A stretch of DNA of 64,000 bases from JAJEEA01 sp965116765 (GTDB taxonomy: Bacteria > Acidobacteriota > Vicinamibacteria > Vicinamibacterales > UBA8438): NCBI GenBank assembly GCA_965116765.1, contig OZ220718.1:3906001-3970000 (forward strand), in the 5' to 3' direction. The translations under genes and the position numbers were made by a program. Positions 37,068-46,844 of this stretch are shown piece after piece. The notes under the pieces are model-generated. The model saw only the letters and a program-made list of their open reading frames with translations, did no database searches and was not told the DNA's origin. Within the stretch, counting starts at the first letter, position 1, and each line of letters opens with the position of its first letter.

Positions 37068-37100
37068 GAATTCACACTTGGTTCAAGGGTGCGAGTCACC

Positions 37101-37337
37101 ATGGCGACCGCTGTCAAGAAGACCATCTCCCTCCCGCCGGAGCTCGCTCGCGCCGCCGAGCGGATGGCGCAGGACGACGGAAAGACACTGAGCGCCGTCG
37201 TTCAGGACGCCCTGCGCGCAGCGCGGGCCGTCCGTTTACGCAATGACCTGGAGGCGCTGCAAGGGTACTGGAGCCGCCGGGCGAAGGAACGCGGCATCCT
37301 CACCGAAGAAGATCTCGAGAGATACCTCCGGTCGTGA
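37101..37337 (+). CDS. Ribbon-helix-helix antitoxin
   Basis: 78 residues. KKTISLPPELARAAERMAQD with KTLSAVVQDALRAAR is a CopG/RHH DNA-binding fold. The C-terminal half (LEALQGYWSRRAKERGILTE, EEDLERYLRS) is the toxin-binding tail common in PIN-associated antitoxins. Its stop overlaps the PIN toxin start (GTGA). Confidence 0.88.
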   Translation: MATAVKKTISLPPELARAAERMAQDDGKTLSAVVQDALRAARAVRLRNDLEALQGYWSRRAKERGILTEEDLERYLRS

Positions 37338-37723
37338 AGGTCGTCTTCGACACCAACGTCTTCGTTTCCGCGTTGACGCTGCGCGGCGGCCGCGCCGAAC
37401 ATGCACTCGGCAGGATCGTCGCAGGTGAAGACTCCATCGCGATCTCCAGGCCGATCATCGACGAGCTTCTGTCGGTGCTCGCCCGCAAGTTCGCCCGCGA
37501 CCCGGAAGAACTTGCCAGAATCGCCCTCTTCCTGTCCGACCTCGCGGAATTCGTCGAACCGTCGGACCCGGTTTCCGTTTTCTCCGACGAGCCCGACAAC
37601 CGTATCCTGGAATGCGCACTCGCGGCTCGCGCGGACATCATCGTGACCGGAGACCGCGCGATGCTGGCGGCGGGTGAGTTCGAGGGCATACGCATCGTCT
37701 CGCTCAGGGACTACTTGGCGTGA
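37334..37723 (+). CDS. PIN-domain toxin (COG1569 type)
   Basis: 129 residues from GTG 37334. MKVVFDTNVFVSALTLRGG gives the first Asp; ISRPIIDELLSVLARKF the Glu; SDEPDNRILECALAARADII the next acidic pair; and VTGDRAMLAAGEFEGIRIVS the last Asp. All four acidic positions of a PIN ribonuclease are present. It forms a coupled RHH-PIN toxin-antitoxin module. Confidence 0.92.
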   Translation: MKVVFDTNVFVSALTLRGGRAEHALGRIVAGEDSIAISRPIIDELLSVLARKFARDPEELARIALFLSDLAEFVEPSDPVSVFSDEPDNRILECALAARADIIVTGDRAMLAAGEFEGIRIVSLRDYLA

Positions 37724-37763
37724 GAACAAACCGCGGAGAAGCGAGCGCCGGCGCTTGGAAGCC

Positions 37764-39455
37764 CTACTCGCCTGCCGGTACCGTCCCGCCGAGACGGCGC
37801 TGCTCAGCAAGACCCGCGGTGCGGGCCTGGGCGCGTTCGACGAGGCGCGGCGGAGCGCCGCACACCTCGAGCAGGGCTATCGCGTTCCAGGACCGCGCGG
37901 GCCCTCGGCGCAAGCGATAGTCGAACGAGAGCCCGTTCGCATCGACACCATCCGCGAAATGGAACGAAGCGTACGTCCGTTCGAGAAGGGCGACGAGCTC
38001 GCGGTCGTGGGTCGCCGCGACCACGATATGTGGTGACGGGGTGCGGCCGTCTTCGTGGATCAGCTCCGCGAGCGTCGCCTCGGCGGCCGCGATGCGCTCG
38101 ATCGTGCTCGTGCCGCGGAAGAGCTCGTCGAACAGGAAGAGGTGTGGGCGGGTGCTTCGGCTCGCCCTCACGAGCGACAGAACGGCTTCAACCTCGTCTC
38201 GGTAGTAGCTCCGGCCCGCGGTCAGATCGTCGCTCCGGCCGATCAGGCTTCGCACCAGGAAGACGGGCGCACGATAGCTGGTCGCCAGACAGGTGTTGAT
38301 GGTCTGCGCGAGAATCACGTTCACGCCGACGGTCCTGAGAAACGTGGACTTGCCGGACATGTTCGATCCGGTGACGAGCACTCCCCGCGGCGGCCCCAGC
38401 TCGACGGAGTTCGGCACGGCCTCCGGCAGCAGCGGGTGACGCAACCCGAGCATCGTCGAGGCGCCGGAAGGGGACTCGAAGACGGGGCGGGTCCAACCCG
38501 CGGCGCCCACGCGGTACGACGCGACGCTGATGGCCGCGTCGACCGTTCCCACCGAAGCGACCGTGCGGACCAGGGCCGGGCCATGCGCTCCGATCTCCCT
38601 CGACGCCAGGAAGAGCAGAGCGAGGTCCAGCAGGAACAGCATGTTCGCGGCCTCGTGAATCACATTGGTCAGGTCGTCCGACGTCATCGGGTCGTGGCCC
38701 ACCCAACGGGCGATCCGGCGGAGGCGGCGCATCTCCGCCAGATCGGAGGAAAGGGTGGAACCGCAAGGCAGTCCGCAAGTCGCGACCAGGGGACGGAGGG
38801 CTTCGGCGGCGGCGAGCAGCGGGGCCACTTGTCGAAAAGGGCCCAACGGTGGGCCCAGCCGTAGCGCTGTCACGTACCGCACGATCATGTTCGCGATCAC
38901 CCCGAGGATCACCGCCACGAGCGCCACCGGCCAGACGATGGTGAGCATCAGGGCGACGGGAACGACCAGCCCGATGACCGGGAACATCACGTCCCGCCGT
39001 CTGGTCTCGAGGATGCCGGGCTGTGTGAGCCACCACACCTGGCCGGGATGCCCGCGCAGGCCGGACAGCGACACCAGGATGCTCTCCCGCGACGCGGCGT
39101 CCTCCGAGAGGCGGGTCGTCAGCGCTTCGAACGCCGCAAGATCGTCCGGGGTGGGCGTCGTACGGAGCCGGTGATAGAGCAGTTGCTGGCCGATGTCGCT
39201 TTCCGTCCGGTCGAGAACCGCGAACACCGCGTCGAGGTCCAGATCCTCCCCCGTGCGCGCATCGAGCGGGGACTCTCGGTCGACCGCGAAGACACGGTGA
39301 TAGTGCGAGATCTCCGGCAGGTCCCGCGTCCGTTCCGCCGGGCGGCCCCACTCGGCGCGCAGTCGCTCCAGGAGCCTTCGTCGGCGGCGACGCGCCAGCA
39401 GGTCGAAGCCCGCCAGAATGACGACGACCAGTCCGACGGGCAGCCAGAACGTCAT
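37764..39455 (-). CDS. Membrane-anchored MutS-like ATPase
   Basis: About 563 residues from ATG 39455 (TTG 39506 would add 17). A hydrophobic N-terminal helix (FWLPVGLVVVILAGFDLLA) and two more segments near 160-195 (PVALMLTIVWPVALVAVILG) suggest membrane attachment. The C-terminal half is a MutS domain V: Walker A GSNMSGKSTFLRTVG, ARSYYRDEVEAVLSLVRAS-like linker, FLFDELFRGTSTIERIAA (Walker B and ST motif) and THDRELVALL. The mismatch-recognition domain I is missing. It belongs to the MutS-related family of unknown role, distinct from repair MutS or MutS2 (no Smr). Confidence 0.88.
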   Translation of the reverse strand: MTFWLPVGLVVVILAGFDLLARRRRRRLLERLRAEWGRPAERTRDLPEISHYHRVFAVDRESPLDARTGEDLDLDAVFAVLDRTESDIGQQLLYHRLRTTPTPDDLAAFEALTTRLSEDAASRESILVSLSGLRGHPGQVWWLTQPGILETRRRDVMFPVIGLVVPVALMLTIVWPVALVAVILGVIANMIVRYVTALRLGPPLGPFRQVAPLLAAAEALRPLVATCGLPCGSTLSSDLAEMRRLRRIARWVGHDPMTSDDLTNVIHEAANMLFLLDLALLFLASREIGAHGPALVRTVASVGTVDAAISVASYRVGAAGWTRPVFESPSGASTMLGLRHPLLPEAVPNSVELGPPRGVLVTGSNMSGKSTFLRTVGVNVILAQTINTCLATSYRAPVFLVRSLIGRSDDLTAGRSYYRDEVEAVLSLVRASRSTRPHLFLFDELFRGTSTIERIAAAEATLAELIHEDGRTPSPHIVVAATHDRELVALLERTYASFHFADGVDANGLSFDYRLRRGPARSWNAIALLEVCGAPPRLVERAQARTAGLAEQRRLGGTVPAGE

Positions 39456-39567
39456 TCCGTTGACAGATTCCCCGAGGACTCGATCCCACCACCGGCCCGC
39501 CGACAAGGCGCGGGTCGGCGTAACGGGCCTGGTATCCCGTCAGGAGGGCGGCGTTCGGTCTCCCGCG

Positions 39568-39963
39568 TCAGGGTACCGCCACGAGATCGGTGTGCGTGAA
39601 GTCGTCTCCCTTGAACAGGAGGGGCGATCCCGTCGCCTTCGCCAGCGCATAGGAGAAGCAGTCGCCCAGGTTGAGCTTCGCCTTCCCCCCGCGACCCTTC
39701 CCGTACCTGTCGTAGGCATCGATGGCGAGCTCGGCGTGCTCCTCGGTCACGCTTTCCACCTGGAACCTGCCTTCCTGGAGGAGCGTGCGAACCTTGTCCG
39801 CCCCTTCCCGGCCGTGCCGCCCCAGCATGACGATGCCGGTCTCAGCAACGGTGGCGGCCGAGACGAGCGCGGGGTCGGCGTCGGCGACGGCCGCCGCGAA
39901 ACGCCCGGCGTCGGCCTCGCCCCGCAGGATCGCGACGAGCGCAGATGTATCCACGACGATCAT
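39568..39963 (-). CDS. vapC: VapC-type PIN ribonuclease toxin
   Basis: 131 residues from ATG 39963, overlapping the vapB stop (ATGA). MIVVDTSALVAILRGEADA, VSAATVAETGIVMLGRHG, AKLNLGDCFSYALAKATG and LLFKGDDFTHTDLVAVP carry the full Asp/Glu set of VapC (the Rv0624 subgroup with GDCFSYALA). Predicted to cleave tRNA or rRNA and to be held inactive by the upstream VapB. Confidence 0.95.
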   Translation of the reverse strand: MIVVDTSALVAILRGEADAGRFAAAVADADPALVSAATVAETGIVMLGRHGREGADKVRTLLQEGRFQVESVTEEHAELAIDAYDRYGKGRGGKAKLNLGDCFSYALAKATGSPLLFKGDDFTHTDLVAVP

Positions 39964-40211
39964 CGCGGCAGGCCCCGTTCGTCGTACAGCATGTCTTCCG
40001 GGGTCCGCTCGTCCAGCACGGGCAGCGCCGCGCATTCGCGGCCGATCTGCAGAAGCCGGTCCACCCTCTGCGCTCGATTGCTTGCCCTCGCCAGCCGATC
40101 GAGGCGCTCGGTCACGGCCCGGTCGACGGCCTGCGTCATCGTCTCGCCCGCCAGACCGGCCAGCTCGCGGACGCGCCGGTGTGTTTCCTCGTTCTTGATG
40201 TTCAGGCTCAC
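39960..40211 (-). CDS. vapB: VapB-type antitoxin (Rv0623 subgroup)
   Basis: 83 residues from GTG 40211. SLNIKNEETHRRVRELAGLA, then ETMTQAVDRAVTERLDRLA forms the ribbon-helix-helix. The tail, with CAALPVLDERTPEDMLYDER, is the VapC-binding arm ending in the usual GLPR. The GTG start is chosen to match family length. An inverted repeat lies just upstream. Confidence 0.92.
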   Translation of the reverse strand: MSLNIKNEETHRRVRELAGLAGETMTQAVDRAVTERLDRLARASNRAQRVDRLLQIGRECAALPVLDERTPEDMLYDERGLPR

Positions 40212-40223
40212 GCTGACCCCTTG

Positions 40224-40248
40224 GGTAGAAATCAGCCTGCATTCTACC
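40224..40248. promoter_or_regulatory. vapBC operator inverted repeat
   Basis: GGTAGAA (40224-40230) and TTCTACC (40242-40248) are perfect 7-bp arms around an 11-nt spacer, 12 nt upstream of the vapB GTG. TAGAAT on the minus strand (40241-40246) within it is a candidate -10. Confidence 0.65.
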
Positions 40249-40379
40249 ACGCGGTTGACCCGCCGCCGACGGACGACCGCGCGTGCGCGTGGCCGCCGTT
40301 GTTCAGGCGGGAAACGCTCCGGCGGTGTCGTTCGAAGCGTTGACCGGGCCCGCGGACATGCGCAAGTGGGCTCGGCGTG

Positions 40380-42928
40380 TCATTCCACGCGGAGGGCCTG
40401 CATGGGGTCGATGCGGGTGGCGCGGCGGCCCGGCAGCCAGCAGGCGGCGAGTCCCGCCGCGACCAGCACGAGGGGGGCGGCGGCGAAGGTCAGCCCGTCG
40501 CTGGCGGCGATGCCGAAGAGGAAGCGCTCGAGGACGCGGGCCGACGCGGCGGCCGCGAGCAGGCCGAGGGCGGCGCCCGCGGCGACGAGCGCGCCGCCCT
40601 GCCGGACGACGAGGGCCAGGATGTCGGCGCGCCGGGCGCCGAGGGCCATGCGGACGCCGATCTCGCGGCGCCGCTCGGAGACGGTGTAGCTGAGCAGGCC
40701 GTAGACGCCGAACGCGGCGAGGAAGAGGGCGAGGGCCGCGAAGGACCCGACGAAGACGGCGTAGAAGCGCGGCTGCGCGACCGCCGCCGACAGCCGGTCC
40801 GCCATCGTCATCACGCTGCCGAGCGCCGCGCGCGGGTGGGCCTCGGTCACCGCCTCGGCGAGGAAGGGGACGACGGCCAGCGGATCGCCGGCGGTCCGGA
40901 CCGCGATCATCGGGAGCGCGACGGCGCCGCCCATCCCCGCCGCCTCGGCCTGATCGAGGGGAATGAACGCCTCGGCCTGCGACTCCTCGATGGCGAGCCC
41001 GCGGTACTTGACGTCGGCCACGACGCCCACCACTTCCGCCGGTTCGGCCGCCTGGGCGAACAGCACCCGCTCGCCCACCGCCCGCCCGGCGCCGAAGAGC
41101 TGCCGCGCGAGGGTCTCGTTGACGACGACGACGGGGGGCCGTCGGCGCGGTCGAGGCGCGTCAGGAGGCGGCCGGCGCGGAGGCGCAGGCGCATCGCCTC
41201 GAGGTACCCGGGGCTGACGAGCTGCACCTGCGCCTGGGGGATGTCGGCGGGGTTGCTCGCCACCGGGCGGCCGGCCACGCGGAACTGCACGCGCACCTGC
41301 GCGGCGTCGGTGACCGCAAGGGGGACGCGCGACGTCACCCCCACCGCCTCGACGTCCGGCAGCCGCTCGAGCCCCGTCACCGCCTCGACCAGCGCGTCCT
41401 GGAAGCGCTGGTTCGCGGCCCGGGCCTCGGCCATCTCCGCGGGGGTCATCCCGGCCGGCCGCAGGCGGAAGTCGGGGTTTCGGGTGACGGCGGTGACGAC
41501 GTTCGCCGCATCGTAGCCGCGGTCGGCGGTCACGAGCCCCACGAAGCTGCGCAGGAGCAGCCCCGCCCCGACGAGCAGCACGAGCGCGAGGGCGACCTGC
41601 CCCGTCGCCAGGGCCGCGCGGACACGGTTCGAGCGCAGCAGCCGGAAGCCGCCGGCCGACTGCCCGCTCCCCTCGTTGAGGGTGCGCACGAGGTGGAGCC
41701 GCGACCACTGCAGGGCGGGGGCGGCCCCGAACAGCAGCCCGACCGCCACCGACAGCCCGAGGTTGAACGCGAGGGCGACGCCGTCGACGGCCACCTGGTC
41801 GAGCCGCGCGATGTTGCCGGGCACGAGGGCCGGCACCGCGCGCACGACGCCGGCCGCCGCCGCCAGCCCGAGCGCGCCGCCGAGCAGGCCGAGCACCACG
41901 CTCTCGGTCAGGAGCTGCCGCACGAGCCGGCCGCGGCCGGCGCCGAGGGCCGCGCTCACGGCCAGCGCGCGCCGGCGCGTCACCCCGCGCGCGAGCAGCA
42001 GGCCGGCGACGTTGCTGCACGCGATGAGCAGCACGAGCAGGGTGGCCCCGGTCAGGGCCAGCAGGGCCGGCCGGTAGCCGCCGACCATCTGCTCGAGCAG
42101 GGGGACCACCCGGGCCTCGACGGCGGGCGCGCCGTCGGCGGGCCGGTTCGCGCCGCCGGCCCGCGCGGCCAGGAACCCGTCGTCGCGCTGCAGGATGGCG
42201 CCGGCCTCGGTGGCCGCCTGCGTGGGCGACACCCCCGGGGCGAGCCGTCCGAGGGCGCTGAAGGCGACCACCGAGACCGTGAACCGCCCCGAGGGATCGA
42301 GGGTCGGCGGGGTGAACGGCGGCACCACGAACGGCATCCAGAACTCGCCGTCCGGGTTGGGGAAGTAGAACCCCTCGGGGAGCACGCCGACCACCGTGTA
42401 GGGGTCGCCGCCGAGGTCGACGGCGGCGCCGACGACGTCGGGGTCGGCCGCGAAGCGGTTGGTCCAGGCGCGGTGGCTGAGCAGCACCACCCGGTCGGCC
42501 CCGGCCCGGCCCTCCTCCTCGGTGAAGAGGCGGCCCAGGTGCGGCGCCGCCCGCAGCAGCGGGAAGAGCGACGGCGACACCCGCGCGCCGCGCAGGGTGA
42601 CGGCGCCGTCGGGGCCGGCCCAGTCGACCGCGGCGGCCCGGTAGGCGGCGAGCTGCTCGAACGACCGGGCGTCTTCCTGCAGCAGGGCCATCGATCGGTT
42701 CGAGAGAAACGCGCCCCGGCCGCGTCCCCCGAACGACTCGCCGACGCGCACGATCGTCCCGGCGTCCGGCCAGGGCAGCGGCCGCAGCAGGATGCCGTAG
42801 ACGATGCTGAACATGGCGGTGTTGGCGCCGATGCCCAGCGCGAGGGTCGCGACCGCGGTGAGGGTGAACGCGCGCTGCCGCGCGAGCTGGCGAAGGGCGT
42901 AGCGGAGGTCGCGAAAGAGAGTGTCCAT
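40380..42928 (-). CDS. ADOP-type (MacB-like) ABC transporter permease, frameshifted
   Basis: The protein starts at ATG 42928 and carries the acidobacterial ADOP start (LFRDLRYALRQLARQRAFTL, then GANTAMFSIVYGILLRPLPW), a MacB-PCD periplasmic domain, and the central FtsX domain (LIACSNVAGLLLARGVTRRR). The frame ends near 41136 after GRLLTRLDRADGPP. It resumes one frame over as VVVVNETLARQLFGAGRAVG and ends in a second FtsX domain with RRREIGVRMALGARRADI and DPMQALRVE. The break is in a run of six Cs, where one missing base would restore about 849 residues. Exports peptides, antibiotics or lipoprotein cargo in relatives. Partner ATPase not in the window. Confidence 0.88.
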
Positions 42929-43003
42929 GACGCCCGGCCTCTTCGTGGCGACGTCGAAGTCACGCGGCCCGGCCCCCGCGGCGAAACGCACCGGGGCCCG
43001 CCG

Positions 43004-43120
43004 TCAATCGCCGGTCTCGTCCTCGAACGCGAGCACGAGGTCCTGCAGCCGCTCGATCTCCGTCTGCGCGGCGTGCAGAGTCGCCCGGCGCTCCTGCAAC
43101 GTCGGCGGCGACCAGCCTTC
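43004..43120 (-). pseudogene. Partial tandem duplicate of the 43125 ORF
   Basis: About 117 nt repeat the 3' end of the ORF at 43125, offset by 121 nt. It encodes DGEGWSPPTLQERRATLHAA, then QTEIERLQDLVLAFEDETGD. The offset is not a multiple of three and the true 5' half is absent, so this copy is probably a dead fragment. Confidence 0.65.
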
Positions 43121-43124
43121 GCCG

Positions 43125-43316
43125 TCAGTCGCCGGCCTCGCCCTCGAGCGCGAGCACGAGGTCCTGCAGCCGCTCGATCTCCATCTGCGCGGCATGCAGA
43201 ATCGCCCGGCGCTCCTGCAGCGTCGGCGACGACCAGCCCTCGCCGTCCAGCTCGACCCGGCCGTCGTGGTCGTAATCGACGAGCACCGCGTCCATCGTCT
43301 CTATGTAGAGGCGCAT
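43125..43316 (-). CDS. Small coiled-coil protein of unknown function
   Basis: 63 residues from ATG 43316. A short beta-like start (YIETMDAVLVDYDHDGRVEL) leads to a single helix (LQERRAILHAAQMEIERLQD and LVLALEGE) with heptad-like hydrophobics. There is no known family. The duplicated 3' end next to it argues that the segment is real DNA of interest, but protein function is unproven. Confidence 0.5.
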   Translation of the reverse strand: MRLYIETMDAVLVDYDHDGRVELDGEGWSSPTLQERRAILHAAQMEIERLQDLVLALEGEAGD

Positions 43317-43375
43317 CTCTCGACCGCTCCCTCACCGCACACGCCGGGGCGGCGCCGCCGCTTCCCGGCCCGGGC

Positions 43376-43759
43376 TCACATGCCCGCCGCCGTCGAGGCG
43401 CGCTGCGCGTCGTCGACGCCGACCACGACCGCGGTCATGTCGTGATCGGCGAGGGCCGACGCGAAGGCGTAGTCGATGTTGACGGCGGCGGCGCTCAGCA
43501 TGCGGGCGGCCGAGGCCAGCGCGCCGGGGCCGTTGGGCACCGTGACGTACAGCACTTCCCGCTCGCCGACCGCGTAGTCGCGCCCGCGCAGCAGCCCGGC
43601 CGCGTGGACCGGATTGTCGGGGACGAGGTGCAGGACACCGGAGGCGTCGAGGCTCAGGGCGAGGATGTTGACCTTCTCGTCGCGCAGGGCCTGGCACAGC
43701 CGCGCCAGCGCCCCGGGGGAGTTCTCCAGCCGCAGGGTGAGCTCGGTACGAATCGCCAT
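43376..43759 (-). CDS. Tandem ACT-domain protein
   Basis: 127 residues with two ACT ligand-binding domains. TELTLRLENSPGALARLCQA then LRDEKVNILAL is the first beta-alpha-beta unit. VLYVTVPNGPGALASAARML and NIDYAFASA is the second, with GPGAL at the ligand-binding turn. Such free-standing proteins sense amino acids and may regulate an enzyme in trans. No catalytic domain. Neighbours give no clue to the ligand. Confidence 0.88.
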   Translation of the reverse strand: MAIRTELTLRLENSPGALARLCQALRDEKVNILALSLDASGVLHLVPDNPVHAAGLLRGRDYAVGEREVLYVTVPNGPGALASAARMLSAAAVNIDYAFASALADHDMTAVVVGVDDAQRASTAAGM

Positions 43760-43960
43760 GCCCGGGAGCATATCACCGCGATCGCGGCCCACGGGCCGTG
43801 GCCGCGCGGCCCGGCCCGGAGCGCCGCGACCGGCCTCGCGGGCCGCCCCGACGCCCTGCCGCGACGACCACGTCGACCGGCCGTCGGGGCGCATGGGGGT
43901 CGACCGGCGGTGCATCCGGCCGGGCACGACCCGGCCCGCGGGTGCCCGGCGCCATTCGGT

Positions 43961-43966
43961 TATAAG
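43961..43966 (+). promoter_or_regulatory. Putative -10 box TATAAG for the M1 peptidase gene
   Basis: TATAAG lies 23 nt upstream of ATG 43990, with GGGGTGAACC between them. The stretch 43760-43960 has no gene. Confidence 0.4.
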
Positions 43967-43989
43967 ATGGGGCGTGGGGTGAACCAGCC

Positions 43990-46752
43990 ATGAACTCCTG
44001 TCGACTGCTCGGCGCGGCGGCGCTCCTGCTTCTGCTCTCGCATCCGGGCGGCGCCCAACCGCTCGACGACGACGCAGGAGCGCCCGCCGGCTACCAACCG
44101 CTCGTCGAGGCGCTGGAGGCGGCGATGCTGTCCGGCGATCCCGGCGCCTACGCCGCCCTGGCGTCACCGGCCGCCGACCGCGACGCCACGGCGCAGTTCG
44201 CGCGAGAGCACGTGCGGCCCGGCGTCGACCGGGTCACCGCGACGCCCCGTTTCGAGACCCCGCTCGACGGCCGCGCCGAGGGCGACGGCTTTCGGGTGAT
44301 GGTCGAGCTGTTCCTCGAGTCGGGCCCGCGCGGCCGGCTCGAGACCTGGCAGCTCGACGTGGTGCGGGAGGACGCGGGCCGGGGATGGCGCATCCTCGAC
44401 CAGGACGCCGTCGACTCGATCGACAGCCTGCGCCACCTGCGCATCACCCCCACCACGCAGTACGCCGCCGACGACCTGGTCGTCAGGGCCGAGGACCTGA
44501 CCCTGACGCTCGCCGAGGGTTCCGCGTTCGTGGCGGAGACCGAGAACGGGGTCACCGGCCTCGTTCTCCTCGGCGACGGGGTCATGCGCTTCGCGCCGCA
44601 GCCGGAGGCGGAGCGCGGGCAGGTGGAGATCTTCAGCGGACGCGAGGCGCTGGAGGCGGAGTTCGAGACGGCCTTCGTGCGGCTGCACCCCGACGCGTTC
44701 CGGTCCCGGGTGTCGACCGGCGCGTTGCGGGCGCGCGAGGTCGACCGGGGCACCCTGCGCGACGCCGAGGCGGTGCTCGACGAGTTCGTCGCGTTGTCGT
44801 TCACCCTCGACCTCTCGGACATCAGCGACCGCGTCTGGTCCCTCCCGCCGGGGCGCGGCGATCTTCTCGCCGAGATCCGCACCGAGGACCACGGCACCCT
44901 GACCTACATCCAGTCGGTCCGGCAGCCGGAAGACATCTCGCTGTTCGAGCGGGAAACCAACCGCATCATCTCGTTGTACCCGTCGGCCCGGAAGCGGGCG
45001 ACCCGGGGACGCTACTTCGGGGACGACGACTCGGTGTCGCTCGACATCCTCGACTACGAGATCAGCGCGTCGTTCGAGCCCCTGGGCTTCACCCAGCAGC
45101 GGCTGCGGGCGAGGCGCGAGTTCGTCGAGTGCCGCATCGTGGGCACCACCCGCCTCGCGGCGCGGGTGAAGGGACTGCCGATCACGTCGTTCAGCCTGCG
45201 CCTGGCCGACGAGCTCGCGGTGCGCTCGGTCACCTCGAACGAGTTCGGCCCCCTGCTCTTCTTCCGGATGAACGGGCAGAACAACCTCGTGGTCAACCTG
45301 CCCGAGGAGGTCGGCGGCGGCACCGAGTTCACGGTGACGGTGACCTACGAGGGCGATCTCGCGACGCAGGAGCTCGACGAGAACTGGATCGGGAGGCAGC
45401 GCGTCCTCCTCGAGCTCGAGCCGTTGTTCGGCCTCGGAGAGCCCCGCTACGTCTACAGCAACCGCAGCTACTGGTATCCGCAGTCGCTGGTCACCGACTA
45501 CGCCACGGCGACCATCGATCTGTCGGTCCCGCCGGGGTGGGGCGTCGTGGCGAGCGGCGCCCCGGCCGGCACCAACCCGCCGCTGGCGGACGGCGGTGCG
45601 GACGGCGGGCCCCGCGAGTTCTCGTTCACGGCCCTCCAGCCCGCGCGCTACCTGTCGGCGGTCATCTCCAGGTTCGACGATCACCCCTCGCCGGTTCGGC
45701 AGGTCCGCCTCGACGACTCCGCGCCCCGGCCGGCGTCCGCGCAGGCCGAGGGGGGGGTCTTCTACGGCACCCTCGCGATCAGCGCCCACGGCACGCCGCG
45801 GAGCGCGGGCGACATCGACGAGACGGCCGAGCGCGCCGCGGACATCGCCGCCTTCTACGCGTCGGTCCTCGGAGACATCCCGTACCCGTCGATGGCGGTG
45901 GCCCTGACCGACAGCCGCCTGCCCGGCGGGCACAGCCCCGCCTACTTCGCCCTGATGAACCACGAGCTGCCCCGGCAGCCGGGCACCGTCGTCACCTGGC
46001 AGACCGATCCGGCGGTCTTCACCGGCTTCCCGCCCTTCTTTCTCGCCCACGAGATCGCGCACCAGTGGTGGGGACAGGCGGTCGGCTGGAAGAACTACCA
46101 CGAGCAGTGGCTGAGCGAGGGGCTGGCGCAGTACTTCGCGGCCCTCTACGCCGAGCACGACGAGGGGCCGGAGGTCTTCCAGGACATCATCGAGCGGATG
46201 CGGAGCTGGGCGATGCGGCACTCCGACGAGGGGCCGGTCTATCTCGGCTACCGCCTCGGCCACCTCGAGCGCGAGCCGCGGATCTTCCGGGCCCTGGTCT
46301 ACAACAAGGGCGCGATGGTGCTGCACATGCTGCGCCGGCTGGTGGGAGACGACGCCTTCTTCGCGGGGCTGCGCCGCTTCTACCACGAGTGGCGCTTCCG
46401 GAAGGCGGGCACCGACGCGCTGCAGCTGGCGTTCGAGATCGAGGCGGGGCGATCGCTGAGCCGTTTCTTCGACCGGTGGATCCACGAGGCGGCCCTGCCG
46501 GACGTGCGGTTCTCGTCGCGTACCGAGAGGACGGGGAGCGGCGAAGAGGTGGTGCTGCGTTTCGAGCAGCGGAGCGAGCGGCTCTTCGAGCTGCCGGTCA
46601 CCGTGACGGTGCAGTACCGGTCGGGCGAGGAGCAATCGGTGGTGGTTCCCGTGAGCGAGCGCGTGACCGAGCACCGCTTGCCGGCGCGGGGTCGCGTGCG
46701 CCGCGTGTCGGTGAACCGCGACCGCATGGCGCTGGCGAACATCGACCAGTAG
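43990..46752 (+). CDS. Exported M1-family metallopeptidase
   Basis: 920 residues with a signal peptide ending HPGGAQP. The catalytic zinc motif is AHEIAHQWWGQAVGWKN (about residue 687), followed 19 residues later by SEGLAQYFAALYAEHDE with the third zinc ligand. This is gluzincin M1 geometry. Downstream, NKGAMVLHMLRRLVGDD and FFDRWIHEAALPDVRF are M1 features. The ~350-residue N-terminus has beta-rich domains not typical of classical aminopeptidase N, including an early region with LVEALEAAMLSGDPGAYAAL. The GxMxN exopeptidase motif is not obvious; substrate preference is unknown. Confidence 0.92.
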   Translation: MNSCRLLGAAALLLLLSHPGGAQPLDDDAGAPAGYQPLVEALEAAMLSGDPGAYAALASPAADRDATAQFAREHVRPGVDRVTATPRFETPLDGRAEGDGFRVMVELFLESGPRGRLETWQLDVVREDAGRGWRILDQDAVDSIDSLRHLRITPTTQYAADDLVVRAEDLTLTLAEGSAFVAETENGVTGLVLLGDGVMRFAPQPEAERGQVEIFSGREALEAEFETAFVRLHPDAFRSRVSTGALRAREVDRGTLRDAEAVLDEFVALSFTLDLSDISDRVWSLPPGRGDLLAEIRTEDHGTLTYIQSVRQPEDISLFERETNRIISLYPSARKRATRGRYFGDDDSVSLDILDYEISASFEPLGFTQQRLRARREFVECRIVGTTRLAARVKGLPITSFSLRLADELAVRSVTSNEFGPLLFFRMNGQNNLVVNLPEEVGGGTEFTVTVTYEGDLATQELDENWIGRQRVLLELEPLFGLGEPRYVYSNRSYWYPQSLVTDYATATIDLSVPPGWGVVASGAPAGTNPPLADGGADGGPREFSFTALQPARYLSAVISRFDDHPSPVRQVRLDDSAPRPASAQAEGGVFYGTLAISAHGTPRSAGDIDETAERAADIAAFYASVLGDIPYPSMAVALTDSRLPGGHSPAYFALMNHELPRQPGTVVTWQTDPAVFTGFPPFFLAHEIAHQWWGQAVGWKNYHEQWLSEGLAQYFAALYAEHDEGPEVFQDIIERMRSWAMRHSDEGPVYLGYRLGHLEREPRIFRALVYNKGAMVLHMLRRLVGDDAFFAGLRRFYHEWRFRKAGTDALQLAFEIEAGRSLSRFFDRWIHEAALPDVRFSSRTERTGSGEEVVLRFEQRSERLFELPVTVTVQYRSGEEQSVVVPVSERVTEHRLPARGRVRRVSVNRDRMALANIDQ

Positions 46753-46844
46753 GCGGCCTGCGCGGCTCCGAGGCGCCGCCCGGCCACGCGAGGCGCGGAC
46801 GCCGGGTCAGGGGGCCGCGCCGCGGAGCCCGCGGCCCCCTCGAG

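Noticed and set aside
41130..41140. C-run in the ADOP permease as a phase-variation switch
   Set aside because: Six Cs is short for slipped-strand switching and the site lies mid-gene; a sequencing or assembly error is simpler. Kept only as a possibility.
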